DNA from: an uncultured Saprospiraceae bacterium
Lineage (GTDB): Bacteria; Bacteroidota; Bacteroidia; Chitinophagales; Saprospiraceae
Assembly: GCA_938041445.1 (NCBI GenBank)
Contig: CALISO010000004.1
Coordinates: 1-44,525, forward strand
Length of the DNA stretch: 44,525 nt
Direction of reading: 5' to 3'
Shown: piece by piece, positions 8,105 through 17,205 of the stretch
How positions within the stretch are numbered: the stretch's first letter is position 1
Layout: the number at the start of each line of letters is the position of its first letter
Made by a program: the position numbers and the translations under genes
The notes under the pieces: model-generated
What the model was told of the DNA's origin: nothing
What the model saw: the letters and a program-made list of their open reading frames with translations, nothing else
Database searches by the model: none

Positions 8105-9751
8105 ATGAAACAAATTTTTACAAGTTTATTATTAAGTTTCTTCTGTGTGATAGGGATGTTGAATGCCCAGGATACTAGATACATAGACGAAATATTTACT
8201 GACGTTACAGTTGAGTCAAACGTACAGTACGCTGTCAATGCTACAGTTATCGCTATTCCACAAGTAGGAGAAGCAATCCCTCAACCTTTGCTGATGGATA
8301 TCTATCAACCAGAAGGTGATACTGAGACAGAAAGACCAGTTGTCATGGTATTTCATACGGGTAACTTTTTACCAGCAATTTCTAATGCACAGATTGCAGG
8401 AACTAAGACAGACAATTCTGCTATAGAAATCTGTACACAACTTGCAAAAAGAGGGTTCGTTGCTGTTTCTGTAGATTACAGATTAGGATGGAACCCACTT
8501 GCTGAATCTCAACCACTAAGAGCACTTGGACTGATCCAGGCTGCTTATAGAGGAGTTCAGGATGGATTTACGGCAATCAGATTCTTAAGATCTACTGTTG
8601 ATGCTGGAAATGCCTATGGAATTGATGATTCAAAAATCGCTGTTTGGGGTAATGGAACAGGTGGATATATCTCACTTGCCATGTCTACATTGAACGATGA
8701 TCCAGAGATTGCATACGGTCAAATCCTCTCGACAACTAACCCAGCTCTAAAGTTTTGGTTAGATGCTGATGGCGATGGTACGCCGGAGACACCAATGGTC
8801 GTGCCTGCATTCCACGGTGATGTGGAAGGAAAGGTGTTGACAGTTACTCCTGCCGAAGGATTTGGGTTTCCAGCTGGAGACACAACTAATTATTCAAATC
8901 ATGCACAGTTTTCATCAGAATTTGCTTTGGGTATCAACATTGGAGGAGCACTTGGAGATATCGCTTGGTTGGATGAGAATACTAATGCTACGATTTCAGT
9001 TCAGTCCCCATTTGATCAATTCGCTCCATATGAAGACGGAATTGTAAGAGTACCTACAACAATGGAATCTGTTGTACAAGCACAAGGAAGCTTATTAGTA
9101 GCGACAAACCAAAATGCTTTAGGTAATCTTAACTATGCAGATGAAACGTATGATGATGATATCACAGCTACAGCAATAGCAAATAGCGCTACGGCAGGGC
9201 ATGAATACCAAGAAGGGTTATTTCCATTCATCAGACCTGCGAATTCGCAAGGAATAGATGAAGGTGTGGTAATAAACTGGTGGGATCCAGCAGGTGCTAC
9301 TCCAGTAGATTCACCTTGTATGGGCCTACCATATAATGTATGCCCTCACCCTCTTGGAGGAACATTTGACAGTAATGGTCAGATTCTCAATGAAGGTATG
9401 TCGGCTGAAAAGTCAAGAGCTAATATCGCAGATGTGATGGCATATGTACTTCCAAGAATGTATGACTCTATGAACTTGAGTGGAATATCATCTGTAGATG
9501 ATCTACCAATCTCAGAGACAGAGCTTGCAGTAAGTCCTAACCCTGCATCGGATATGATTAATATCTCTGCAGCTGATGCGCAAATAGAAAGAGTTGTGAT
9601 CTCTGACTTAAGTGGAAGATCAATGATGGTTTTAGATGGTTCTTATTCAGCTATCCAAGCTATCGATGTTACAACACTTGAATCAGGTGTCTACATTATC
9701 CAAGCACAATTGGAAAATAGTATCGCAACTACACGATTGACAGTAAAATAG
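8105..9751 (+). CDS. Secreted alpha/beta-hydrolase-fold protein with T9SS type A sorting domain; nucleophile Ser replaced by Gly
   Basis: Signal peptide (MKQIFTSLLLSFFCVIGML, ending NAQ), an esterase-type alpha/beta-hydrolase region (about residues 45-230 for the core), and a C-terminal T9SS sorting domain (VSPNPASDMINIS, then SGVYIIQAQ and a basic end). The oxyanion region is VMVFHTGNF, where active esterases usually have HGGG. The nucleophile elbow reads G182-N-G184-T-G-G where GxSxG is expected, so the catalytic serine is absent. The protein may be a non-catalytic binding protein or use other residues (inference). The gene follows the TonB receptor closely and ends at a strong terminator, so the two probably form an operon. 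Confidence 0.8.
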   Translation: MKQIFTSLLLSFFCVIGMLNAQDTRYIDEIFTDVTVESNVQYAVNATVIAIPQVGEAIPQPLLMDIYQPEGDTETERPVVMVFHTGNFLPAISNAQIAGTKTDNSAIEICTQLAKRGFVAVSVDYRLGWNPLAESQPLRALGLIQAAYRGVQDGFTAIRFLRSTVDAGNAYGIDDSKIAVWGNGTGGYISLAMSTLNDDPEIAYGQILSTTNPALKFWLDADGDGTPETPMVVPAFHGDVEGKVLTVTPAEGFGFPAGDTTNYSNHAQFSSEFALGINIGGALGDIAWLDENTNATISVQSPFDQFAPYEDGIVRVPTTMESVVQAQGSLLVATNQNALGNLNYADETYDDDITATAIANSATAGHEYQEGLFPFIRPANSQGIDEGVVINWWDPAGATPVDSPCMGLPYNVCPHPLGGTFDSNGQILNEGMSAEKSRANIADVMAYVLPRMYDSMNLSGISSVDDLPISETELAVSPNPASDMINISAADAQIERVVISDLSGRSMMVLDGSYSAIQAIDVTTLESGVYIIQAQLENSIATTRLTVK

Positions 9752-9781
9752 TCGCTAGACTATTATCATAATTTATGTACC

Positions 9782-9816
9782 AGCGGGCAGTTGATTGAAT
9801 CGACTGCCCGCTTTTT
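9782..9816 (+). terminator. Rho-independent terminator of the receptor-hydrolase operon
   Basis: Strong GC-rich stem AGCGGGCAGT/ACTGCCCGCT, extended by TGAT/ATCG pairs around a 3-nt loop and followed by five T. The minus-strand side has no T tract, so it serves the plus-strand genes. Confidence 0.92.
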
Positions 9817-9863
9817 ATTTGCTTCCTTCTGCTTCCTTACTAATCCTTTAAGTGAAAAAACAA

Positions 9864-11783
9864 CTACTTCACCTTTACCACCTTGAAGCTTGTCCTTCTA
9901 TTTTGCTGGTGTTGATCTTCAGTACAATCATCACATTCACAGTTGGCAATTGGCCTCAGCTCTCCGTAACCCTTTGAAGATAGTCTACTGGGACTTATGC
10001 CTTTCTGTTGGATGTACTGCATTGCAGAAGCTGCTCTTTTACCTGACAAGTTGTAGTTGTACTTACCATCACCTCTACAATCGGTGTGAGATGCCAGTTC
10101 GATAGATATAGACGGATTAGACTTTAGTAAGTCTACTAACTCATTAAGTGATGGCTCTGCGTCAGGCCTAATATTAGATTTGTCATAGTCATAATAGATA
10201 TTCTCCAACACGATTTCCTTTCCAATTTCTATTCTTTCTAGAAATACGGTGACATTGATTGTTGTATCAGCTGTTAAACTTTGTCTACTAGGGATGGATA
10301 CAGTGCTATCTGCGTAGTAGAATCCACTACTTTCTGCACCAATTACCAAAGTACCTTCTACGACGTCTAGAGTCTTGATAAATTTACCCAGAGCATTTGT
10401 AGCTACCACTTCCTTATCATTGTTAACGGTTATTAAGCTTAAATTCCCACTCAGTGGCGACTTAGTTTCTTGATCCTTAACAGAAACTGCTAGATAGAGA
10501 GAGTGTACGTCTTCTGCTGCAGTTGGTATTTCTATATCCGTTTCTTCGACCTTATACTCAGTAATCTCGAAGATATCATCAAGACCAGTCGTCCCTACCC
10601 GATTACTTGAAATCAGTACGGTTGATACACGAGAATCATTGTCAGGATATCTCTCGAGCACACAATAGCCAAAATCATCTGCTCCACTATTATATGGAGA
10701 ATCAAGAATTGCTGGGTCAGTCCAATAGCCAGTGCTATCGACGTAAGTTCTATAAATATCTAAGTATCCATATCCAGGAAACCGATCAGAACTAAAATAT
10801 AGTGTATCAGCATCCACAACAGGGAATCTCTCATTGTAAGGACCAGATATTGATGTCGGCATGACTTCTGGAAGAGTCCAACCATTATCCATTTTACGAC
10901 TTAAATACAATTGATAATTCTCGGTATCATCTACAGAGAATATTAACAAACTATCAGAATCCATATAGGTTGGTTGACCTACATTGACTGTTTCTTCAAA
11001 GAAGATGATCGGTTCTGGTTCACTCCAACTGCCAAGACGACGCCTAGATTGGTAGATTCTACAGTGAACGTCGCGTTCTTCTATCGATATACATCTTGTA
11101 AAGTAAACTTCATCATAGGTCTTACTAAACGTTGGTTGTCCTTCTGATGCAGAGGAGTTGACTGGTTCGTCAAACAGGAATGTAGATTGATTTCTTTGAC
11201 TCACCAAGTAAATATCGGATGTGTATCGACCCGTATAACTATCCACTTCTTCAGCTAATCTACTTTCACGATCAGATGTAAACGTGATATAATTTCCCTC
11301 AAATATTCCTGGACTATAATCAGAAACTTCAGAGTTATAACCAGGTACACTGACATCATATTTAGACTTATCGTAAGGAAGCTTTTGTACGTAGCCAACT
11401 TGATTGAGATAGTTGCGATCATTCGTTACCTTATAAAGGTTATCATAAGCCTTCTCAGCTAAATCGTAGTCATCCTGCGAAAGTGCTAGCAAAGCAAGAT
11501 TCTGTAGATCATCAGTAGACTGATCAATCTTCATTCTCAATAATATCCAGTCATATGCAGTTGTTAAGTCATTAATCTCAGCATATGACTTGGATGCCAT
11601 ACTCGCTGCATATGCTTTAGCTATATCATCTTTAGCCGTTCTATATTCCTCAGTATAGAGCTCTGCTGCGACACCATAATGCTTTAGCTGGTATGCCATA
11701 TCACCACTATCAATCTTCAGTGCAAGATTACAGGCACCTAGTAGCAATAGCGATATTGAGATAGGGATAATAAAGTACTTCAC
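9864..11783 (-). CDS. PorE-like outer-membrane lipoprotein (TPR, PD40 propeller, CRD, OmpA_C)
   Basis: Lipoprotein signal peptide with lipobox LLLGAC (Cys18). Domains in order: TPR-like helices (about 20-130); a PD40/WD40-like beta-propeller with repeats such as ITFTSDRES, PTFSKTYDEVYFT and DTLYFSSDRFPGYG (about 140-400); a carboxypeptidase-regulatory-like beta-sandwich (about 420-510); and a C-terminal OmpA peptidoglycan-binding domain (IYYDYDKSNIRPDAEP, SHTDCRGDGKYNYNLSGKRA, RRTSFKVV). This is the domain order of PorE, the T9SS component that binds peptidoglycan in Porphyromonas, but Bacteroidota carry several proteins with this plan, so the exact role is not certain. The start is GTG at 11783. 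An unusual Cys cluster (CECDDC) lies near the end. Confidence 0.85.
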   Translation of the reverse strand: MKYFIIPISISLLLLGACNLALKIDSGDMAYQLKHYGVAAELYTEEYRTAKDDIAKAYAASMASKSYAEINDLTTAYDWILLRMKIDQSTDDLQNLALLALSQDDYDLAEKAYDNLYKVTNDRNYLNQVGYVQKLPYDKSKYDVSVPGYNSEVSDYSPGIFEGNYITFTSDRESRLAEEVDSYTGRYTSDIYLVSQRNQSTFLFDEPVNSSASEGQPTFSKTYDEVYFTRCISIEERDVHCRIYQSRRRLGSWSEPEPIIFFEETVNVGQPTYMDSDSLLIFSVDDTENYQLYLSRKMDNGWTLPEVMPTSISGPYNERFPVVDADTLYFSSDRFPGYGYLDIYRTYVDSTGYWTDPAILDSPYNSGADDFGYCVLERYPDNDSRVSTVLISSNRVGTTGLDDIFEITEYKVEETDIEIPTAAEDVHSLYLAVSVKDQETKSPLSGNLSLITVNNDKEVVATNALGKFIKTLDVVEGTLVIGAESSGFYYADSTVSIPSRQSLTADTTINVTVFLERIEIGKEIVLENIYYDYDKSNIRPDAEPSLNELVDLLKSNPSISIELASHTDCRGDGKYNYNLSGKRAASAMQYIQQKGISPSRLSSKGYGELRPIANCECDDCTEDQHQQNRRTSFKVVKVK

Positions 11784-11930
11784 GAGAAAAGAACGTCGAT
11801 TAAAAGGTTAATAATGTATGGGCTTACAGCAGATTGTGATCAAATCCATCAACACTGATGACACTATACAAGATAAGCGAATTTGATTGTAATGTTTAGC
11901 AGAGCACATAAATTGCTCGATAGTTAATGC

Positions 11931-11966
11931 AAAAGCGACTCACCTTTTACAAGATGAGTCGCTTTT
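11931..11966 (-). terminator. Terminator after secDF (bidirectional hairpin)
   Basis: Arms AAAAGCGACTCA and TGAGTCGCTTTT pair perfectly over 12 bp with a 12-nt loop. It lies 29 bp beyond the secDF stop, with four to five T on either side. It separates secDF from the PorE-like gene. Confidence 0.8.
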
Positions 11967-11994
11967 TGATATTAAATCTTTGCGTTAAGCTATT

Positions 11995-14900
11995 CTAGCC
12001 TAATGCCTTAGAGAATCTTTTGCTTTTATCAGCTTTAGGTGCCTTACTAGGCTTTAATTCGTCTGAAAGGTCTCTTACTATAGGTGTTGCAACGAAGATT
12101 GATGAGTATGTACCTACGATGATACCTACAAGTAATGCAAAGGCAAACCCTTTGATGCTTGATCCCCCGAACACAAATAAAATACCTACAACGATCAATG
12201 TTGTAGCTGAAGTAACAATCGTTCTACTGAAAGTACTGTTGATCGCCATATTCAAGATTGTATCAGTATCTTTCTTCGTATAGATTCCCAAGTATTCTCT
12301 GATTCTATCAAATACGACCACTGTGTCATTGATTGAATATCCAATCACTGTAAGTATTGCGGCAATAAATGCTTGATCAATCTCAAGCGAGAATGGTACG
12401 ATACCATACAACAATGAGAATAAACTCAATACAATCAAACTATCGTGGAATAAGGCAGCAACGGCTCCCAATGAATATTGCCACTTGTTGAATCGTAAAA
12501 AGATGTATAAAAAGATTAATAACAATGCGAAAATACCCGCATAAATTGCACTCTTCTTAATATCATCTGCAATCGTAGGTCCAACCTTACTCGAGCTAAT
12601 AATCTTAACAGGAGCATCACTATCAGCACTTAAGAAACTTGCGATAGGCATTGTAGTCCCTGTAATCGCTTGAACTCCTTTGTGAAGTTGTGTAGCAACT
12701 TCTTTTGCAGCTTCTTCTGAAGATTCATCAATCTTATATGTCGTTACGATATTGTATGTATTCTGAGCATCTACAGCCTTTACGATTGGTTTAGCACCAA
12801 AGACATCTTCAAGACCATCTTTCAGTGTTGAAGCGTCAAGATTTGACCCTCCATCGAACTCTACTGTATAAGAATAACCACCTCTAAAATCAACTCCAAG
12901 GTCGAATCCTCTAGTGATGATACTACCGATACCGAGTAAAATGATAGAACCAGAAATGATATATGCAATTTTACGCTTTCCTATCCAATCAATATTGAGG
13001 TTAGCAAATGCATTTTTAGATGGGCCAGTCCAGAATGAAATATTTCTATCCTTAGATGTCCACCAATCAATCATCATTCTACCAATCAGTACTGCTGTAA
13101 ATAATGAGCATAACACACCGATGATCAATACAACTGCAAATCCTTTAATCGGTCCTAAACCGAAATATGCAAGGACAAATGCAACTAATATGGTCGTAAC
13201 GTTGGCATCAATGATAGCAGAATAAGAATTTCTAAATCCATCTGCAATTGCTGCTTTGACGGTCTTACCAATCCTCAATTCTTCTCGTATACGTTCATAA
13301 ATGATTACGTTGGCATCAACTGCCATACCGATTGTCAAGATGATACCTGCAATACCCGGCAATGTCAATACTGTTCCATATGAGGCTAATGCGCCAAAGA
13401 TGAATAACAAGTTAAGTAACAATGCAATGATACTGACAATACCAGCTCCTCCATAGTAGAAAACCATAAAGAGTAAGAGTAAAATAGACCCTATCAATAA
13501 TGATCTCAAACTCGAACTAATATTCTTAGCACCCAAAGAAGGTCCAACAGTTGACTCTTGTACAATTTTGGTTTTTGCAGGTAGCTTACCTACCTCAAGG
13601 ATAGAAGCTAAATCAGCAGCCTCTTGACCTGTAAATCCACCTGTGATCTCTGATCTACCTCCTGTAATAGGATTCTGTACTCGAGGTGCAGATACTACTT
13701 GGCTATCTAAGACGATTGCAATCTCTCTAGCTCCATTACTTGCTGCTTGGCCTGTCAAATCAGCCCAAGCCTTAGCACCCTTAGAGTTCATCACAATATT
13801 TACTGCAGTCTGCCCATTTGGATTAGGTCCAAATGATGTACTCACAACAACATCACCCTCTAGAGCGGCTTTGCCACTTGGTGATTCCTTGATCATATAT
13901 AACATATAGTCCTCAGACACTTCTCCAGTTTCAAAAGACTTATATGGCTTTCTAGACCACAATAGTTTAGCATCTGCTGGGAATGCAGATTTCACATTTG
14001 GCTTATTCAGCAATTCTGAAATAGCCTTCATTTCATTCTTTGGTGCAACACCCATTACAGTAAGAGGATATTGAATCCCAGCTGCGCCGTTATTGAGTGA
14101 TAATTTACTTAGAAGTGGGCCACCAGTACCGAATTGTCCTCCACCACTTTCTACTAATTGTAATGTGGAATCTCCCGTCTCATTACCCAAACTATCTAGT
14201 TGTTGAGTCCATACAGAGTCATAAACAGTTGTGTTCTGACTATTGTCTCCACTTGCTGACTTCAATATTCCATCAGCTTGAGTAAATGCAGCCATTACAC
14301 CAGGATCATTGATACGGTATGTATTGTCAAATTCTAATGCAGCACTTGCTTGTAAAAAGTTTCTTGCCCTTTGTGGATTGTCAATACCTGGCATTTCTAC
14401 CATAATAAGGTCACGACTTTCGTCCAAAGAAACGTTAGGTTGTGTAACACCTAATTTATCTATTCTTTGCTTGAGCATATTGAAAGTCAACTTTACTGTC
14501 TCATCAGCCTTCTCTCTAAGAATACTTACGACTTCACCATTCGGTGTATCTGCGTTGATCACTTCTCTCAATCCTTGATCTCTCATAAATATCTTAGCAA
14601 GCTTCTTATCAGGATTAATCTTTTGCATTTGTTGTGCAAATAAACTGATGAAGTCACTTTGAGAATTCGCTTGTGCTGCTTCAGCATTTTTTAATGCTTG
14701 CTTAAACTCTTCATCTCTACTGTCCCCGGATAAATTAACTAGCATTTCCTTGAGATCTACCTGCAGTACTGAACTCATACCACCTTTAAGGTCAAGACCC
14801 AAAGCTAATTGTCTCTTCTTAAGATCATCATAAGTTAGATTTGAAAGAAGTGGAATGCTAAATATCTCTTCTCCAGACATAGAATCTAGATAATTGTATC

Positions 14901-15075
14901 TTGCTGTCTTAGCTACCTCATATCTATCTGCCTCAGCTACCTTCGAAGCAACTTGTTGTGCATATGAGTCTGCATCCCGTTCGACCTTCCTTGTAGGTAG
15001 GACATAGAGTATTTGCAAAAGCGTTACTGCTATTAACAAAAACAATAACACCTTTATCAATCCTTTACCCTGCAT
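11995..15075 (-). CDS. secDF: Protein translocase subunit SecDF (fused)
   Basis: Inner-membrane accessory of the Sec translocon that uses the proton gradient to pull proteins across. The single 1026-residue chain is the SecD-SecF fusion common in Bacteroidota. The SecD half starts with a membrane anchor and the motif LGLDLKGGMSSVLQVD, and has AVDANVIIYERIREEL in its transmembrane part. The SecF half has LGVDFRGGYSYTVEFD and SINDTVVVFDRIREYL. About twelve membrane segments are visible. The ATG at 15075 gives the normal N-terminal anchor. A hairpin terminator separates it from the PorE-like gene downstream. Confidence 0.96.
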   Translation of the reverse strand: MQGKGLIKVLLFLLIAVTLLQILYVLPTRKVERDADSYAQQVASKVAEADRYEVAKTARYNYLDSMSGEEIFSIPLLSNLTYDDLKKRQLALGLDLKGGMSSVLQVDLKEMLVNLSGDSRDEEFKQALKNAEAAQANSQSDFISLFAQQMQKINPDKKLAKIFMRDQGLREVINADTPNGEVVSILREKADETVKLTFNMLKQRIDKLGVTQPNVSLDESRDLIMVEMPGIDNPQRARNFLQASAALEFDNTYRINDPGVMAAFTQADGILKSASGDNSQNTTVYDSVWTQQLDSLGNETGDSTLQLVESGGGQFGTGGPLLSKLSLNNGAAGIQYPLTVMGVAPKNEMKAISELLNKPNVKSAFPADAKLLWSRKPYKSFETGEVSEDYMLYMIKESPSGKAALEGDVVVSTSFGPNPNGQTAVNIVMNSKGAKAWADLTGQAASNGAREIAIVLDSQVVSAPRVQNPITGGRSEITGGFTGQEAADLASILEVGKLPAKTKIVQESTVGPSLGAKNISSSLRSLLIGSILLLLFMVFYYGGAGIVSIIALLLNLLFIFGALASYGTVLTLPGIAGIILTIGMAVDANVIIYERIREELRIGKTVKAAIADGFRNSYSAIIDANVTTILVAFVLAYFGLGPIKGFAVVLIIGVLCSLFTAVLIGRMMIDWWTSKDRNISFWTGPSKNAFANLNIDWIGKRKIAYIISGSIILLGIGSIITRGFDLGVDFRGGYSYTVEFDGGSNLDASTLKDGLEDVFGAKPIVKAVDAQNTYNIVTTYKIDESSEEAAKEVATQLHKGVQAITGTTMPIASFLSADSDAPVKIISSSKVGPTIADDIKKSAIYAGIFALLLIFLYIFLRFNKWQYSLGAVAALFHDSLIVLSLFSLLYGIVPFSLEIDQAFIAAILTVIGYSINDTVVVFDRIREYLGIYTKKDTDTILNMAINSTFSRTIVTSATTLIVVGILFVFGGSSIKGFAFALLVGIIVGTYSSIFVATPIVRDLSDELKPSKAPKADKSKRFSKALG

Positions 15076-15112
15076 GTTCTTTTGTTTTAATTTGTATGTG
15101 TAAAAAACTCCG

Positions 15113-15120
15113 CAAATATA
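15113..15120 (-). promoter_or_regulatory. Putative -7 element for secDF
   Basis: The minus strand reads TATATTTG, exactly TAnnTTTG, 37 bp upstream of the secDF ATG in an AT-rich gap. No clear -33 TTTG is present at 17-23 bp. Confidence 0.45.
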
Positions 15121-15233
15121 CAGTAATATACATACTTAAGGCTCATATTCAATTTTTGATTAACGATGGAATTATATTTTCTTTTCATCAGTTATGAGGT
15201 TTGTCTGATATCTCTATCTTAGACGACTATTTT

Positions 15234-15248
15234 ACACGATAATCGTGT
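15234..15248. promoter_or_regulatory. 15-bp perfect palindrome upstream of the Kbp-like gene
   Basis: ACACGAT-A-ATCGTGT is a perfect inverted repeat 29 bp before the ATG at 15278. It follows a weak promoter-like pair (TTTG at 15200-15203 and TATTTTAC at 15228-15235). Its place and symmetry suit a repressor or regulator operator; the regulator is unknown. Confidence 0.4.
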
Positions 15249-15277
15249 GTATTTAATCAAACAAAAAAATCAAATTA

Positions 15278-15760
15278 ATGGGTTTATTTTCATTCTTAAA
15301 GAGTGCAGGTGCTAAAATTCTAGGTAGATCTACTGCCACAGAGACTACTGAAAATGCAGAAGCTGCAAAAGCTGCTAAGATTTCTGCTCTTGAAGCTGTT
15401 GTATCAAAAGCTGAATTGACAGTGGACAATCTATCTGTAGACTTAGAAGATGACAGAGTCACTGTGTATGGAGTTACTGATAGCGTCGCTGTGAAAGAGA
15501 AGGTGGTTCTTGCTCTAGGTAATGTCCAAGGTATCGCTACAGTAGATGATAGAATCTCTATCGTTGATGTAGAAGAGCCGGAAGCAGAAGCTGATTTCTA
15601 TGAAGTACAAAGTGGAGACAGCTTAAGCAAAATTGCAAAACGTTACTACGGAGATCCGATGAAGTACAATGCAATCTTCGAAGCTAATCAACCACTTCTT
15701 AGCGATCCTAATAAGATCTATCCAGGTCAAATGTTAAGAATCCCTAAGGCAATTGCTTAA
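15278..15760 (+). CDS. kbp: BON-LysM protein, homologue of the potassium-binding protein Kbp (YgaU)
   Basis: E. coli Kbp is a small soluble K+-binding protein with a BON and a LysM domain. This 160-residue protein follows the same plan: MGLFSFLKSAGAKILG start without a signal peptide, a BON domain (about 45-100, with ALGNVQGIATVDD), and a C-terminal LysM domain (FYEVQSGDSLSKIAKRYYG, then IFEANQPLL, KIYPGQMLRIP). Length and both domain ends match the family closely. An Ala-rich stretch after residue 20 is a little longer than in E. coli. It is a single-gene unit ending in a strong terminator. Confidence 0.9.
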   Translation: MGLFSFLKSAGAKILGRSTATETTENAEAAKAAKISALEAVVSKAELTVDNLSVDLEDDRVTVYGVTDSVAVKEKVVLALGNVQGIATVDDRISIVDVEEPEAEADFYEVQSGDSLSKIAKRYYGDPMKYNAIFEANQPLLSDPNKIYPGQMLRIPKAIA

Positions 15761-15785
15761 TAAATAGGAATTCCAGCTAAAAATT

Positions 15786-15825
15786 AAAGAGCGGCTATCA
15801 ATTTGATTTGATAGTCGCTCTTTTT
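15786..15825 (+). terminator. Strong terminator between converging genes
   Basis: A 16-bp stem (AAAGAGCGGCTATCAA with TTGATAGTCGCTCTTT, one G-T pair) is followed by T5 on the plus strand. The A-run on its left side lets it act on the minus strand too. Confidence 0.92.
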
Positions 15826-15852
15826 GATTTTACTTAGAAGATTCAATAATCG

Positions 15853-16473
15853 TTATCTCATCTTTGGTCTTCTTCTCTTACCTGATCGACCTCCCATTGG
15901 GTTTCCTCCTCCCCTTTTACCCATTGATTGTTGGGCGACTTTAGCTGTTCCTCTTTGCTTAATCGCTCGATCAAACATTAAGATCTGTTCTTTAATCTGT
16001 GGCATTGTCACATCAAGTTTCTTAGCTTGATTGAAATAACTCATTGACGCATTCCAATTATTCTTTGTTGCATTGATATTGGCTAATTGTAGATAGACCA
16101 TTGCTTTTTCGTTATCTGATGGCAATTTCAGTTTCAATGCTTGGTTGAAGTAGTCCTCTGCAGCCTTATTATTACCAGTACCTGCTTCAATAGATCCATT
16201 GAGGATATAATAGATCGCTCTGTTTGTGACATAGAGTAAGTTTGGAAATTTGGTTAATCCTAAACGTTGTTTAGCTTCAGCAAATTTCTGTTCTTGCACT
16301 AATTCACCTGCAGATTGCACTGTTCCTAGAAGTATATAGCTCACTAACATCACAATTCCTAGAAGTAAAAATATCCACCCATATCCGAAACCATAGAGGA
16401 CAGTGAGTAATATTCCAAGCCCAAAACCTAAGGCGATGAGGGCAAACTTGAGGTATATATTGATTTTAAACAT
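15853..16473 (-). CDS. Membrane-anchored TPR protein, function unknown
   Basis: 206 residues. Two hydrophobic segments at the N-terminus (YLKFALIALGFGLGILLTVL and YGWIFLLLGIVMLVSYILL), then helical TPR-like repeats (about 60-170; EDYFNQALKLK and MSYFNQAKKLD are TPR-type units), and a very basic Gly/Arg/Lys tail ending GKRRRPKMR. The tail should lie in the cytoplasm and could contact nucleic acid or phospholipid (inference). It is transcribed behind the spermidine-synthase-like gene with a 45-bp gap, so probably in the same unit. Confidence 0.65.
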   Translation of the reverse strand: MFKINIYLKFALIALGFGLGILLTVLYGFGYGWIFLLLGIVMLVSYILLGTVQSAGELVQEQKFAEAKQRLGLTKFPNLLYVTNRAIYYILNGSIEAGTGNNKAAEDYFNQALKLKLPSDNEKAMVYLQLANINATKNNWNASMSYFNQAKKLDVTMPQIKEQILMFDRAIKQRGTAKVAQQSMGKRGGGNPMGGRSGKRRRPKMR

Positions 16474-16518
16474 AGTCTATTTTCTTATTTACTTGAGTGA
16501 AACAAAAGTAGTGTATAT

Positions 16519-17205
16519 CTATTTGAAAAATCTAGAATCATTATAGACAATCCAATTTTGTGATACCTCCATATAGTCTCCTTTAGGATATGTCGACTTA
16601 AATGCTGAAAGGAACTGTCTATTCTCATCCATATCATCACTGGTCGTAGCCAAACGATTGTAGAGCAAGACCCCATCAGGATTCAAGTGATCCTGCAGCA
16701 TCATAAAGAAATCTTTAGACTGAAATTTATCAGGAATAACATCTTCATTAAAGATATCCATGACAATAATATCAAATTTGGACTGGCTAGTTACTAGATA
16801 TTGATAAGCATCACCTATGACTAACTCAGTCGGAGAATCTAGATCAGATAGTGTATATCGATGTGCAAGATCAACGATAACCTCATCAATTTCTACGATT
16901 GTATAATGCATCTTCTGCTGGAACATCTTTTCTAACATAAATGGGACGGATGCCAGCCCTAACCCTAACACTAAGACTGTTTTCCATTTGTGAGACTCAA
17001 AATCCAGCTTTTCAAATGCAAGTCTAAAATTGTCATACTTATCATCGTAAGAGTAAATAGCCTTTTCGCAACAAAGTTGATATCTGCCATTGACTAGATT
17101 GACTACGAGTAGAGGGTGATATTCTGAATAAGTCTCTTCTAATCGAATTTCAGAGAAGTAACTAAGGAGCTTCTTCCAGCCTGGTAAGTTTACGCGTTCT
17201 CCCAA
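16519..17205 (-). CDS. Spermidine-synthase-like methyltransferase-fold protein
   Basis: A Rossmann-fold domain of the polyamine-synthase/SAM-methyltransferase type: KTVLVLGLGLASVPFML (motif I), YTIVEIDEVIVDLA (acidic residue after strand 2), LVIGDAYQYL (Asp loop), and FDIIVMDIFNEDVIP (active-site strand). 228 residues, shorter than true spermidine synthase (about 280). Many bacterial proteins of this kind have no known substrate. The start must be TTG at 17205, as no Met occurs until after motif I. It overlaps the 3' end of the GlmU-like gene by 16 bp, which implies translational coupling. Confidence 0.75.
   Translation of the reverse strand: MGERVNLPGWKKLLSYFSEIRLEETYSEYHPLLVVNLVNGRYQLCCEKAIYSYDDKYDNFRLAFEKLDFESHKWKTVLVLGLGLASVPFMLEKMFQQKMHYTIVEIDEVIVDLAHRYTLSDLDSPTELVIGDAYQYLVTSQSKFDIIVMDIFNEDVIPDKFQSKDFFMMLQDHLNPDGVLLYNRLATTSDDMDENRQFLSAFKSTYPKGDYMEVSQNWIVYNDSRFFK

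Noticed and set aside
12914-13225. Plus-strand open frame within secDF
   Set aside because: Antisense shadow of transmembrane segments; secDF is certain.
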